Source: Nocardiopsis ganjiahuensis DSM 45031 (lineage in GTDB: Bacteria > Actinomycetota > Actinomycetes > Streptosporangiales > Streptosporangiaceae). From it: a stretch of 64,000 nucleotides of DNA. Positions 1-9,672 of this stretch are shown here, piece by piece. A program made the translations under genes and the position numbers. Below the pieces are notes generated by a model. The model saw only the letters and a list, made by a program, of their open reading frames with translations, made no database searches and was not told the origin of the DNA. The number at the start of each line of letters is the position of its first letter. Positions within the stretch are counted from its first letter, which is position 1. The stretch lies in the NCBI RefSeq assembly GCF_000341085.1, contig NZ_ANBA01000002.1, positions 186,001 through 250,000 of the forward strand, given 5' to 3'.

Positions 1-1306
1 CCTGGGTGCCGATGAGGATCGGGCGCCCGCCCTTGTGGACCTCCTCGACCTTGGCGACGAGGGCGTCCTCCTTCTCCTCGCGCGTGGCGTACAGGCGCGT
101 GCCGTGGTCCTCGCGGATGTTCGGCTTGTTGGAGGGGATGACCGCCACCTCGAGCTCGTAGAACTCCCGCAGCTGCTCGGCGACGCTCATCGCGGTACCG
201 GTCATACCGCCGAGGGTGGGATAGCGCAGGACCAGCGACTGGACCGTGATCGAGTCCAGGACCTCGCCGGTCTCGCTGACCGCCACCTTCTCCTTGGCCT
301 CGACCGCGGCCTGGAGGCCGTCCGGCCAGCGCTGGAGCAGGGCGATCCGGCCGCGCGACTCGTTGATCAGCCGCACCTCGCCGTCGCGCACCACGTAGTG
401 GACGTCGCGCTGGAGCAGCACGTGCGCGTGCAGGGCCAGGTTGACCTGCGGGAGCACCGAGGTGTCGTCCTCGGAGTACAGGTCCACCCCGTCCAGGGCC
501 TTCTCGACCGCGTCGATGCCGTCGTCGGTGAGCTGGACGTTGCGCCCCTCACCGTCGACCTCGTAGTGCAGTCGCGGTTTGAGGCCGCGCACGAGGTCGG
601 CCATCTCGACGTCGGCCGGCACGCTCTCCGCGGCGCCGGCCAGGACCAGGGGCACACGGGCCTCGTCGACGAGCACGGAGTCGGCCTCGTCGATGATGGC
701 GACGTGGGGTTCGGGGACCACCCGGTCGTCGGCGTCGGTCACCATGCGGTCGCGCAGGACGTCGAAGCCGAGTTCGCTGACGGCCGCGTAGGTGACGTCG
801 CAGGCGTAGGCGTCCTTGCGCTCGTCGACGGTGGACTCCTCGCTGATGGAGCCGACCGTCACCCCGAGCATCGTGTAGAGGGGACGCATCCACTCCGCGT
901 CGCGCCGGGCGAGGTAGTCGTTGACGCTGAGCACGTGGACGCGCTTGCCGCGCAGGGCGAATCCGGCGGCGGCGAGGGTTCCGGCGAGGGTCTTGCCCTC
1001 ACCGGTGGCCATCTCGGCGACGTGGCCGTCGAGCAGGGCCATGACACCGAGCAGCTGCACGTCGAAGGGGCGCTCGTCGAGGGTACGCCGGGCGGCCTCT
1101 CGGCCGACCGCGCACAGACTGACGAGGTCGCCTGGGGAGTAGGGGAGCTCGGCGTAGCCGAGGTCGATGGCCTTCTCCGTCAGCTCGGCATCGCTGAGTT
1201 CTCGCAGACCCTCCTCTTCGGCCTCGATCGCCGGCAGGAGCTTGGTATAAGGCCGCAGGTCCACCGCACCGGGCTTGCCCAGTAGGCGGCGGACGCTTTC
1301 TGCCAT
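1..1306 (-). CDS. secA2: Accessory preprotein translocase ATPase SecA2 (3' end outside window)
   Basis: About 435 N-terminal residues of a SecA-family ATPase are visible; the C-terminus lies beyond the left edge. Walker A (ATGEGKT, about residue 100) and the DEAD-type Walker B ([13 protein letters not shown]) are intact. The preprotein cross-linking region and the motifs [30 protein letters not shown] and MTGTA follow in SecA order. The sequence matches the actinobacterial SecA2 pattern rather than SecA1: a short N-terminus, [14 protein letters not shown] and [12 protein letters not shown]. SecA2 drives export of a small protein subset through SecYEG. Start ATG at 1304-1306; an in-frame GTG four codons upstream is an alternative. 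The next gene on the strand, a GTPase, stops 168 bases upstream, so this gene probably has its own promoter. Confidence 0.93.
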   Translation of the reverse strand, partial: MAESVRRLLGKPGAVDLRPYTKLLPAIEAEEEGLRELSDAELTEKAIDLGYAELPYSPGDLVSLCAVGREAARRTLDERPFDVQLLGVMALLDGHVAEMATGEGKTLAGTLAAAGFALRGKRVHVLSVNDYLARRDAEWMRPLYTMLGVTVGSISEESTVDERKDAYACDVTYAAVSELGFDVLRDRMVTDADDRVVPEPHVAIIDEADSVLVDEARVPLVLAGAAESVPADVEMADLVRGLKPRLHYEVDGEGRNVQLTDDGIDAVEKALDGVDLYSEDDTSVLPQVNLALHAHVLLQRDVHYVVRDGEVRLINESRGRIALLQRWPDGLQAAVEAKEKVAVSETGEVLDSITVQSLVLRYPTLGGMTGTAMSVAEQLREFYELEVAVIPSNKPNIREDHGTRLYATREEKEDALVAKVEEVHKGGRPILIGTQ

Positions 1307-1442
1307 TCGTCCGAACACCACGCCAGGGTAACGCCGGACACAACCGAATGGTTCCCCTCGGGGGTTCACTTGTCCGCTCGAACGGGGTCAGAACACCCTG
1401 GAGCAGGGGTTCACGCCGGTTTTCACGGGACCACGGGTTCTT

Positions 1443-1472
1443 CGGGGCCCCGGTCGTTCTCGGAAGGCCCCG
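1443..1472. terminator. Possible terminator hairpin after the GTPase gene
   Basis: CGGGGCC (1443-1449) pairs with GGCCCCG (1466-1472), just past the stop of the minus-strand GTPase gene. The stem is only 7 bp and no T-run follows, so this is a weak call. Confidence 0.3.
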
Positions 1473-1474
1473 GA

Positions 1475-2092
1475 TCAGGTGACGAGCTGGCGCTGGGTGC
1501 GCTGCCGCGCCTCCACCGCCATCGCGTGCTTGACCAGGGTGACCAGGACGCGGACCACGGACTTGCGGTCGCGCGCGTCGCAGTAGACGACGGGGACGTC
1601 GGGGGTCAGGTCGAGGGCGTCGCGCAGCTCGTCCGCGGTGTAGGCCGCCTCGGGGTCGAACTCGTTGACCGCGACCACGAACGGCAGGCGGTACTGGCGC
1701 TCGAAGTAGTCCAGGGCCTGGAAGGTGTCCTCCAGGCGACGGGTGTCCGCGAGGATCACCGAGCCCAGGGCGCCGCGGACCAGGTCGTCCCACATGAACC
1801 AGAAGCGCTGCTGGCCGGGGGTGCCGAACAGGAACAGGGTGAGGTCGGTGTCCAGGGAGATCCGGCCGAAGTCCATGGCCACCGTGGTGCTGGTCTTGTC
1901 CGGGGTGTGCGAGAGGTCGTCCACACCCGCGCTGGCCGCGGTCACCGCGGCCTCGGTGCGGACCGGGGGGATCTCCGACACAGCCCCGACGAACGTGGTC
2001 TTTCCGACCCCGAAGCCCCCGGCGATGATGATCTTGGTGGACAGTTCGGTGGGTGCGTGGACGTGGTTCGTGCTGTTAGCTGAGTGGATCAC
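1475..2092 (-). CDS. CvnD-type (conservon) Ras-like GTP-binding protein
   Basis: A 205-residue small GTPase of the actinobacterial conservon CvnD/MglA-like family. The P-loop GGFGVGKTT lies at about residues 25-33, the switch segment MDFGRISLDTDLTLFLFGTPGQQRF carries the DxxG-equivalent FGTPGQ, and the specificity motif VNEFD is at about residue 145. In Streptomyces, CvnD works with CvnA (sensor kinase-like), CvnB (roadblock) and CvnC (DUF742) as a membrane-associated switch. None of these partners lies next to it here, so it appears to be an orphan. The GTG start at 2090-2092 gives the usual family length; extending to 2329 adds unrelated low-quality sequence. Role in signalling or development is inferred from the family. 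Confidence 0.85.
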   Translation of the reverse strand: MIHSANSTNHVHAPTELSTKIIIAGGFGVGKTTFVGAVSEIPPVRTEAAVTAASAGVDDLSHTPDKTSTTVAMDFGRISLDTDLTLFLFGTPGQQRFWFMWDDLVRGALGSVILADTRRLEDTFQALDYFERQYRLPFVVAVNEFDPEAAYTADELRDALDLTPDVPVVYCDARDRKSVVRVLVTLVKHAMAVEARQRTQRQLVT

Positions 2093-2794
2093 AGTTTGTC
2101 CTAGCGAGAGTGCCGGGCCTGCACGGACAGTTGGCTCACACGACCCGGTCTGGAGGGGCGCGGCACTCCCGGGTCCGAACCTCCACGAGAGCGACCGCAA
2201 CAGGAACCTAACACCGCACGGCGCTGGAATCCGGGGTTTCGGCACAGTGGGGCATGAGGTCACATCTCCGCCCAGTACGCCCTTTTCGATCGGCGAGCAG
2301 CTCAAGAGGCCCCGAGGTCGGATGTCCACCTCGTGGCAGGGAGTCCGCCTTGACCAACGGACGGTAGCCAGACAAGCACACTCCTGTACCCCGGAAGGTC
2401 GACTTTACGACTTTGTGAGCGGCCATTTTCGGCCGCTTTCGGCCGCGCCAATCCCTGTCCGGCGCCGTCCCCGCCATCTACGGTGGAGAACAGGGCACCC
2501 GTCGAAGCGCGGTCGCAACGGACTCCTGGCACGAGGACGCGGCCACCACGGGCCCCGGCGGCGCCTTGGGGCGCACGACCACCACCGACGTCTCGCTCTT
2601 CGACGTCGGACCGGCCGTACCTCCCCGACGGGCGCTCCACAGCCCCACCGGCCCACAACCGTCCACGTGGGCCGGTGGCGGTTGGGATCCCACTTCCTTG
2701 GGCCTCCGCCCACCCGTCGCCCGCCACCACCCTCAACGGACGCGCTCGTCGTGACGTCCTCTCCTGCGGCCAAGCGGTCAGGCGGCCGAGGTGC
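2093..2794. other. Gene-free interval upstream of hisS
   Basis: About 700 bases between the divergent GTPase and hisS genes. Open frames exist on both strands, but their third-position composition and protein content look non-coding. A -10-like TAGGTT on the minus strand (about 2206-2211) could serve the GTPase gene. I see no conserved RNA or mobile-element remnant. Confidence 0.5.
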
Positions 2795-2800
2795 GTAGGA
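2795..2800 (+). promoter_or_regulatory. Probable -10 box of hisS
   Basis: TAGGAT fits the actinobacterial TAnnnT -10 pattern. It would start transcription near 2807, at the first arm of the hisS leader stem. No convincing -35 box is visible. Confidence 0.5.
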
Positions 2801-2806
2801 TGGACG

Positions 2807-2871
2807 GGCCCCTCCCCGAACGGCGCCGACCGCGGCGTCTCGTGCGCGCGCACGAGACGGGTCGAGGGGCC
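2807..2871 (+). promoter_or_regulatory. Nested inverted repeats in the hisS leader
   Basis: Outer arms GGCCCCTC (2807-2814) and GAGGGGCC (2864-2871) enclose a perfect 24-bp palindrome at 2836-2859 (half-site CGTCTCGTGCGC). In RNA this forms two coaxial stems beginning at the predicted transcript start, about 50 bases before hisS. It may be an attenuator or protein-binding element. I found no T-box consensus. The function is inferred from position only. Confidence 0.5.
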
Positions 2872-2919
2872 GATTTCCCACACAGGCCGAAACACTCCCA
2901 AGGGAGCCGAGAACCCCAC

Positions 2920-4248
2920 ATGTCCGATCAGCGCGTCGTCCGACCCACTCCCATCAGCGGTTTCCCCGAGTGGACCCCTCAGGTCCGGGCCGTGGAGCAG
3001 CGTTGGCTGGACCATATCCGCGCCGGGTTCGAGTCCTTCGGCTTCGCGTCCGTGGAGACCCCCTCCGTGGAGAACCTGGACGTGTTGATGGCCAAGGGCG
3101 AGACCTCCCAGGAGGTCTACACCCTGAACCGCCTCCAGGCCGACGCGAAGGACGACTCCGACGCCAAGCTCGGTCTGCACTTCGACCTGACCGTGCCCTT
3201 CGCCCGGTACGTGGCCCAGCACTTCAACGAGCTGACCTTCCCGTTCAAGCGCTACCAGATGCAGCGCGTGTGGCGCGGTGAGCGCCCTCAGGAGGGCCGC
3301 TTCCGCGAGTTCACCCAGTGCGACATCGACGTCATCAACGTGGACTCGGTGCCCCTGCACTTCGACGCCGAGCTCCCCCGCATCGTGCACCGTGTGCTCA
3401 GCGGGCTGGACATCCCCGCCTGGACGCTCAACGTCAACAACCGCAAGGTGCTCCAGGGCTTCTACGAGGGCCTGGGCGTCAAGGACCCGATCGCGGTCAT
3501 CCGCGCCGTGGACAAGCTCCACAAGATCGGGGACGACGGCGTCCGCGACATCCTCCGGGGCGAGGGTCTGGCCGACGAGCAGATCACCCCCTGCCTGGAG
3601 CTGGCCCGGGTCAAGGGCACCGGTGCCGACGTGGTGGACCGGATCCGGGCGTTCGGGGTGGCCTCGGAGCTGCTGGAGGAAGGCCTCGAGGAGCTCGCGT
3701 TCGTCCTGAACGACCTCGCCGACCTGCCCGAGGGCAGCGTGGTCGCGGACCTGTCCATCGCGCGCGGTCTGGACTACTACACCGGGACCGTCTACGAGGC
3801 CTCCTTCGACGACGACCCCGGCTACGGCAGCATCTGCGCGGGCGGCCGGTACGAGAACCTCGCGGGCCAGTTCATCCGCAGGCGGCTGCCGGGCGTGGGC
3901 ATCTCCATCGGGCTGACCCGGATCTTCGCCAAGCTGGTGACCGAGGGGAGGATCGAGGCCGGGCGGGTCTGCCCCACCGACGTGATGGTCGTGGTCCCGG
4001 GCGCCGAGCAGCGCGCCGAGGCCCTGCGCACCGGTGAGCTGCTGCGCGAGCGCGGCTTCAACACCGAGGTGTTCCACTCCACCGCCAAGGTCGGCAAGCA
4101 GATCCAGTACGCCTCCAAGAAGGGCATCCCCTTCGTGTGGTTCCCGCCGTTCGAGCAGGGCGGGGAGCACGAGGTCAAGGACATGGGCAAGGGGGAGCAG
4201 GGCCCGGCCGACCCGGCCGTGTGGACCCCGCCGGGCAGCGTTCTGTAG
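2920..4248 (+). CDS. hisS: Histidyl-tRNA synthetase
   Basis: A 442-residue class II aminoacyl-tRNA synthetase that charges tRNA-His with histidine. Motif 1 surrounds PTPISGFPEWTPQVR, motif 2 is FKRYQMQRVWRGERPQEGRFREFTQ, the histidine-specific motif SIARGLDYYTG lies at about residues 280-290, and motif 3 is GVGISIGLTRI. A C-terminal anticodon-binding domain follows (VMVVVPGAEQRAEALRTGELLRERGFNTEVF). The ATG at 2920 is preceded by AAGGGAG. It is the divergent long-branch HisRS type found in some actinomycetes rather than the copy beside relA; that distinction is my recollection of the family. A structured leader precedes it. Confidence 0.95.
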   Translation: MSDQRVVRPTPISGFPEWTPQVRAVEQRWLDHIRAGFESFGFASVETPSVENLDVLMAKGETSQEVYTLNRLQADAKDDSDAKLGLHFDLTVPFARYVAQHFNELTFPFKRYQMQRVWRGERPQEGRFREFTQCDIDVINVDSVPLHFDAELPRIVHRVLSGLDIPAWTLNVNNRKVLQGFYEGLGVKDPIAVIRAVDKLHKIGDDGVRDILRGEGLADEQITPCLELARVKGTGADVVDRIRAFGVASELLEEGLEELAFVLNDLADLPEGSVVADLSIARGLDYYTGTVYEASFDDDPGYGSICAGGRYENLAGQFIRRRLPGVGISIGLTRIFAKLVTEGRIEAGRVCPTDVMVVVPGAEQRAEALRTGELLRERGFNTEVFHSTAKVGKQIQYASKKGIPFVWFPPFEQGGEHEVKDMGKGEQGPADPAVWTPPGSVL

Positions 4249-4417
4249 CGGCCTCTATCAGGTTCTGGTCCGGCATGGGGGGTTGACGACCTCCTGTGCC
4301 GGAACCGGCCATTCCCGAGACAGGTCCGGGGACGGGGTGCCAGACTGGGACAGGCTGTACTCCGTGCCGTACCGCGCGTACGTCGCGGGCCGACTCGGTG
4401 TCCTAGTAATCGAGGCC

Positions 4418-6868
4418 ATGTCTCCTCCCCGCCACAACCTGCCCCTGTCCGCCGGCGAGTTCATCCAGTTCGTCGGACGTGAACGCGACATCGTCGACCT
4501 GAGCCACCTGATGGACACGGCCAGGATGATCACGCTGACCGGTACCGGCGGGATCGGCAAGACCAGGCTCGCCCTCCACCTCGCCGAACGCGTGCTGCGC
4601 CGCTTCCCGGACGGCGTGCGCTTCATCGACCTGAGCGAGGCCTCCACCCACGAACAGGCGTTGCGCACGGTCGCCGCCGGACTGCACGCGGTCACCGGTG
4701 ACGCGAAGACCCTCATGGACGGTGTCATCACGGCGCTGCGCACCCAGCACCTGCTGTTGCTGCTGGACACCTGCGAGCACGCCGTGGGGCCGATGGCCGA
4801 ACTCTGCCAGGCCGTGCTGCGGGACTGCCCCCGGGTGCGGATCCTGGTGACCAGCCGCCAGCCCCTGCACGTGCCGGAGGAGAACATCTGGCGGGTGCCG
4901 CCGCTCTCCCTGCCCGCACGCCCCACCCCCACCGACCCCTACGCCGCGGTACCCGCGCCCCTCCCCCGGCGGGACGCCCAGCGCTACGAGTCGGTGCGCC
5001 TCTTCCTCACCCGCGCGCACGCGGCCCGGGCCGGGTTCGAGATGACCCGGGAGAACTCGGGGTACGTGGCGGAGATCTGCCGGATGCTCGACGGCATGCC
5101 GCTCGCCATCGAGCTGGCCGCCGCCCGTGTCCGGGTGCTGTCGGTCCAGCAGATCCTGCACCGCCTCGACGACCGGTTCCAGCTCCTGACCAGCGACGGC
5201 ACCGGCAACCTGCCCGCGCGCCAGCGCACCCTGCGTGCCGTGCTGGAGTGGAGCCACAGCATGCTCTCCGACGCCGAGCGGCTGCTCCTGCACCGCCTGT
5301 CGGTGTTCTCCACCTGGTACCTGGAGGCCGCCGAGGACGTGTGCTCGGGCGAGGGCGTGGACTCCACCGAGATCCTCCCCCTGCACTTCTCCCTGCTGGA
5401 CAAGTCGCTGGTGGTGATGGACTCCGAGATCAACGGCACCGCCCACTACCGCCTGACCGAGACGGTACGGGTCTACGCCGCGGAGCAGCTGGGCGCCGAC
5501 AGCGACGAACGCTGGGACCGCTATCTCCGCTTCTCCGTCAACCGGCTGGAGAAGGGGGCCGAGGCGACCACCGCACCGCAGAGCTGGGAGGAGCGGCTGG
5601 GCCGGCTGCGCATGTACGACCACCACCGGGACAACCACGCCCGGATCGTGGCGTGGGCGCTGTCCAGCGGGCGGGTGGACGAGGCCCTGCGGGTCTGCGT
5701 GGCGCTGCGGCCCTACTGGCTGGTGCGGGACCTGACCGCGGAGGGCAGCCGGCTCCTGGAGCAGGCGCTGGAGTGCGATCCCGACGAGCAGTCGCCCCCG
5801 CTGCGGGCCCGCGCGCTGGCCCTGCACGCGGAACTGCGTCTGGACGTGGACCCCGCGCCCAGGGTCAGCGCCCTGGCCACCTGTGCCCTGGAGGCCGCTC
5901 GGGCCTGCCGGGAGTCCACGGCTGCGGCCTCGGCCCTGGCGACGGCGGCGGTGCTCTCCTTGCGCACCGGCGCGCTGGAGGAGGGCGAACAGCAGGCGGC
6001 ACGGGCCCTGGAGTGGGCGGCACGGTCCTGGGACCCGCTGACCGAGGGCAGGACCCGGGGTGTGCTGGCCGAGCTGGCCCGGCGGCGGGGCGCCGTCGGT
6101 GAGGCCGTCGCCCACCTGGAGGAGAGCGCCGCGGCCTCCCGGGAACTGGGCGACCGCTGGTGGGAGGCACGCTGCCTGCATGGGCTGGGATCCATCGCGG
6201 CGGAGTCCGGTGACCACGACCGGGCCCGCGATCTGCTCTCCGAGGCCCTGGAGGTCTTCGGGGAACTGCCCTCGTCCCCCTTCGCCGCCCAGTGCGCGGC
6301 CGACCTGGGCCGCCTCCACCTGGCCATGCGGGACACCCTGGCCGCGCGCGAACCGCTCGGGCAGTGCCTGCGGGTGGGTTTCACGTCCGGCCGCCGGATC
6401 TCGGTGGCGCAGGCCCTGGAGGCCCTGGCCGAACTGGCCCTGGCCGAGGAGGAGCCCACGCGCGCGGCGGCCCTGGCCGGTGTGGCGGCGGACCTGAGGA
6501 CGGCGCTGGACCGGCCGTCCGCGGAGACCGTCCGGCTGCGTTCGGCGGTCGAGCGGAGAGTGGGTTCGGGGCGCGCCACCGAGGCGTGGAACGCCTGGCG
6601 CTCGCTCCCCCTGGAACAGGTACGGGACCGGGCCCTGGCCTTCCCCCGCCCGCCCTCGTCCCGGCTGACCGGGCCGGACTCGCTCACCCCGCGGGAACGC
6701 GAGATCGCCGTGCTGGCCGAACGCGGACTGTCCAACCGGGAGATCGCCGAACGGCTCACGATCAGTCAGGCCACCGCCGCACGCCATATCGCGAACATCT
6801 TCAGAAAACTCTCGATTTCTTCCAGGACGCAGTTGACCGGCTGGGCTTCGCCGCGCAGGCCCGGCTGA
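4418..6868 (+). CDS. LuxR-family transcriptional regulator with STAND (NB-ARC-like) ATPase, first of a tandem pair
   Basis: An 816-residue regulator. An N-terminal P-loop ATPase has Walker A GTGGIGKT (42-49) and Walker B LLLLLDTCEH, with the sensor region ILVTSRQPL and the GMPLAIELAAARV helix typical of AfsR/NB-ARC proteins. A TPR-like helical sensor region spans about residues 480-740. A C-terminal LuxR helix-turn-helix follows (LTPREREIAVLAERGLSNRE through ARHIANIFRKL, about 755-812). Such proteins oligomerise on ATP and ligand binding to activate transcription. The ATG start at 4418 matches the N-terminus of the paralogue downstream (RHNLP, FVGRERD). Its target genes and inducer are unknown. 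Only 153 bases separate it from the paralogue, so co-transcription is possible. Confidence 0.9.
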   Translation: MSPPRHNLPLSAGEFIQFVGRERDIVDLSHLMDTARMITLTGTGGIGKTRLALHLAERVLRRFPDGVRFIDLSEASTHEQALRTVAAGLHAVTGDAKTLMDGVITALRTQHLLLLLDTCEHAVGPMAELCQAVLRDCPRVRILVTSRQPLHVPEENIWRVPPLSLPARPTPTDPYAAVPAPLPRRDAQRYESVRLFLTRAHAARAGFEMTRENSGYVAEICRMLDGMPLAIELAAARVRVLSVQQILHRLDDRFQLLTSDGTGNLPARQRTLRAVLEWSHSMLSDAERLLLHRLSVFSTWYLEAAEDVCSGEGVDSTEILPLHFSLLDKSLVVMDSEINGTAHYRLTETVRVYAAEQLGADSDERWDRYLRFSVNRLEKGAEATTAPQSWEERLGRLRMYDHHRDNHARIVAWALSSGRVDEALRVCVALRPYWLVRDLTAEGSRLLEQALECDPDEQSPPLRARALALHAELRLDVDPAPRVSALATCALEAARACRESTAAASALATAAVLSLRTGALEEGEQQAARALEWAARSWDPLTEGRTRGVLAELARRRGAVGEAVAHLEESAAASRELGDRWWEARCLHGLGSIAAESGDHDRARDLLSEALEVFGELPSSPFAAQCAADLGRLHLAMRDTLAAREPLGQCLRVGFTSGRRISVAQALEALAELALAEEEPTRAAALAGVAADLRTALDRPSAETVRLRSAVERRVGSGRATEAWNAWRSLPLEQVRDRALAFPRPPSSRLTGPDSLTPREREIAVLAERGLSNREIAERLTISQATAARHIANIFRKLSISSRTQLTGWASPRRPG

Positions 6869-7021
6869 ACGGGGCCTGTTTGCGCCGAAGCACTTGCACA
6901 GTGCGCGTGCACCCGCTAAACCAGAAAGCCCAAGCACCGATGCCCACCTCGACGACGTCCACCCCCGACACCTCTCGCCCCTTCCCGGTAAGTCCCCCGA
7001 CAGCCCCTATTTGTGAAGGCC

Positions 7022-9592
7022 ATGGCACCATTGACCGCGCCAGCGCGGCATAATCTCCCCCGGCCGGGCACCAGCTTCGTGGGCCGGGAGCGAGATCTGA
7101 GCGATCTGCTCCGCCTGCTCGGCTCCAGCCGGTCCGTCACCCTCTGCGGTGCTGACGGAATCGGCAAGACGCGGCTGGCCCTGCGCGTGGCCGAGCAGTC
7201 CACCGTGTCCTTCCCCGACGGGGTGTGGATCGCCGACCTGACGGACGTGCGCACCCCGCTGGAGATCCACGCGCGTATCGCCCATGCCGTGGGTGTGGTC
7301 GAGGAACCGGGACTCCCGCTCGCGGCGACCGTGACCGAGGCCCTGCGCGACCGCCGACTGCTGTTGGTGCTGGACTCCTGCGAGCACATCGCGGACGAGG
7401 TGACCGAGGTCGGGGAGTCCCTGCTCACGGAGTGCCCCTCGGTGTCGGTGATGCTGACCAGCGAGATCCCGGTGCGCCTGACCGGCGGGACCGTCTGGCG
7501 GGTGCCGCCGATGGCCCTTCCGGTGGCCGCGCGCAACGCCCCGCCGCCCGACCCGGCCGACGCGGAGTCGGTGCGGCTGTTCCTGGACCGGGCCCGGGCC
7601 CGCGACCCCCGGTTCACCGCCTCCGGCCCCGAGCTCGAGGCCGTGGCGACCCTGTGCGACCTGGCCGGCGGTGTCCCCCTGGGCATCGAGGTGCTGGGCG
7701 CGCGGGCCCCGGACGAGGGGATCGGTGCGCTCACCGAGGGGCTGCGCTCCTACCTGGCCACCCCCGCGCTCCAGCCCGGCCCGGGGCAGGCCGTCTCGCG
7801 CAGCCAGGTGCTGCCGCTGGTGCTGGACTTCGTCTACCAGGCCCTGCCCGAACCCGAACGCGTGCTGCTGCGCCGCCTGTCGGTCTTCCGCGGTTGGGAC
7901 CTGGAGCTGGCCGAGCAGGTGTGCGCGGACGAGTCGGTGCCGGAGTCGAGCATCCTCGACCTGCTCACCTCCCTGCTGGACCGGTCGCTGATAGCGGTGA
8001 CCGGTGAGTTCGAGGGCCGGGTGCGCTACCGGCTGCCCGAGGCGGTGCGCCGGTTCGCCCACGAGCGCCTGGTCGCCGCGGACGAGGCCGAGACCTTCCA
8101 GGACCGGCTGCTGGTGCGCATGCTGCACCTGGCGGAGGACCTGGGCCGGCGACTGGAGTCGAGCCGGTCGATGCCGTGGTCCGAGCGGGACTCCGGCCGC
8201 CAGCGGGTCATCGCCGAGTACGACACTCTCAGGTCGCTGCTGCGCTGGGCCCACCAGCGCGGGGCGGCCGAGCCCGGGCTCAGGCTGTGCGTGAGCCTGG
8301 TGGCGCACTGGGTGAGCCACAACAGCTACTCCGAGGGCGCCCACTGGATGGACCGGCTGCTGGCCCTGGAGGAGAGCGCCAAGGCGCCCTCACGGGCCCG
8401 GGCGCTCGTCGGCCGGGCCCAGTTGGCACGTGTCCGCCGGGACCACGCCCTGGCCCTGCGCACCGGGGAGGAAGGGCTGCGCCTGTGCCGGGAGGCCGGG
8501 GACGACACCTTCGTCCGCACCAGCTTGAACCTGCTGGCGCTGGTGGAGGTGCGTGAACGGAACCTGGACCGGGCCGCGGTCCGGGTCGAGGAGGCCCTCC
8601 GGCTGTGCCGCGAGGCCGGTGACCTGTGGGGCGAGGCGATCGCTCTGGGAACCCGGGCCGCCCTGGTGGCCCGCCAGGGCGACTACCCCTCCGCGGACCA
8701 CCACTACAACGCCGCGCTGACCCTGCTCCGCGGGATCGACCACCGCTGGGGTGTGGGGGTGATCCTCATCGGGCAGGCCCGCGCCGCGGAGGTCAACGAC
8801 GACCTGATGACCGCCGACCGCTGTTACCGGGAGGCGCTGGACACACAGCGGATGATCGGTGCGGTGGCCGAGGAGGCGCGCTGTCTGGCCGGGATCGGCC
8901 GGGTCGCGCACGCGCAGGGCTCCATCAGCCAGGCCTACGACTACCTCAGCGAAGGGCTGCTGCTCAGCCACGCCGGCGGACAGCGCGCCGAGGCGGCCAG
9001 GAGTCTGGTCTCGCTGGCCCGGGTGGCGTTCGGCTCGGGGCTGCGGGAACCGGCCTGCCGGCTGGCCGGAGCGGCCATGGCGCTGCGCGCGGGGGTCGGT
9101 CTGCCCACGCAGGGGGCTCCGTGGCCGTTCGTGGACGTGGAACGGGTCCGGCGGCGCCGTCGGCAGCTCGTGAGCTGGTGGGAGCAGGGTTACTCCCTGG
9201 GGCAGTCCGCGGCGGTCCGGGAGGCCGAGCGGTTGGCCGAGGAGGGCCGCCGCCCCTCGCCGCCCCCCTCGCGGTCCGGTTCGGGCCGCGGGCGCGGGGG
9301 CCAGGGGTCGGCCGGGTCCGCCGCCAGATCCCGTTCCCAGCCGCGTCCACCCGCCGAGCCCTCCTCCCCTCCGCCCTCTCCGGAGACGGCCACCCCTCGG
9401 CAGCTGCTCACCCGCCGGGAACTGGAGATCGCCCTGCTGGTGAGTACCGGTAAGAGCAACCCCGAGATCGCCAGGGACCTGTTCATCACGTCCGCGACGG
9501 CGGCCAGGCACGTCGCCAACATCAACCGGAAGACGGGGTTCAACTCCCGCACGCAGATCACCGCGTGGATCGAGCGGCACCGGTCGGGCTGA
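7022..9592 (+). CDS. LuxR-family transcriptional regulator with STAND ATPase, second of a tandem pair
   Basis: An 856-residue paralogue of the preceding gene with the same order of domains. Walker A is GADGIGKT (43-50), Walker B LLLVLDSCEH, then helical TPR-like repeats. A low-complexity Pro/Ser/Gly/Arg linker lies at about residues 740-790, followed by the LuxR helix-turn-helix (LTRRELEIALLVSTGKSNPE through ARHVANINRKTGF). The ATG at 7022 aligns with the paralogue; an in-frame GTG three codons upstream is possible. The linker is absent from the first copy and may uncouple the DNA-binding domain. The pair probably arose by duplication and then diverged; sequence identity is moderate. Confidence 0.9.
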   Translation: MAPLTAPARHNLPRPGTSFVGRERDLSDLLRLLGSSRSVTLCGADGIGKTRLALRVAEQSTVSFPDGVWIADLTDVRTPLEIHARIAHAVGVVEEPGLPLAATVTEALRDRRLLLVLDSCEHIADEVTEVGESLLTECPSVSVMLTSEIPVRLTGGTVWRVPPMALPVAARNAPPPDPADAESVRLFLDRARARDPRFTASGPELEAVATLCDLAGGVPLGIEVLGARAPDEGIGALTEGLRSYLATPALQPGPGQAVSRSQVLPLVLDFVYQALPEPERVLLRRLSVFRGWDLELAEQVCADESVPESSILDLLTSLLDRSLIAVTGEFEGRVRYRLPEAVRRFAHERLVAADEAETFQDRLLVRMLHLAEDLGRRLESSRSMPWSERDSGRQRVIAEYDTLRSLLRWAHQRGAAEPGLRLCVSLVAHWVSHNSYSEGAHWMDRLLALEESAKAPSRARALVGRAQLARVRRDHALALRTGEEGLRLCREAGDDTFVRTSLNLLALVEVRERNLDRAAVRVEEALRLCREAGDLWGEAIALGTRAALVARQGDYPSADHHYNAALTLLRGIDHRWGVGVILIGQARAAEVNDDLMTADRCYREALDTQRMIGAVAEEARCLAGIGRVAHAQGSISQAYDYLSEGLLLSHAGGQRAEAARSLVSLARVAFGSGLREPACRLAGAAMALRAGVGLPTQGAPWPFVDVERVRRRRRQLVSWWEQGYSLGQSAAVREAERLAEEGRRPSPPPSRSGSGRGRGGQGSAGSAARSRSQPRPPAEPSSPPPSPETATPRQLLTRRELEIALLVSTGKSNPEIARDLFITSATAARHVANINRKTGFNSRTQITAWIERHRSG

Positions 9593-9672
9593 CCCCCGTC
9601 GGAACCGCCTCGCGGGCGCGCGCAACGGCGCCGCGAGGGCTGCGCACTCCCCCCGCGCCCGCGAATCTACAT

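Noticed and set aside
2807..2920. T-box riboswitch before hisS
   Set aside because: No T-box consensus or specifier loop is visible; only inverted repeats are seen.
2302..4170. 622-residue open frame antisense to hisS
   Set aside because: The plus strand encodes an unmistakable HisRS with all class II motifs; the antisense product is compositionally odd.
4403..6937. 844-residue open frame antisense to the first LuxR regulator
   Set aside because: It is a by-product of strong G/C bias at third positions of the real gene. The protein is low-complexity Gly/Arg/Gln and matches nothing.
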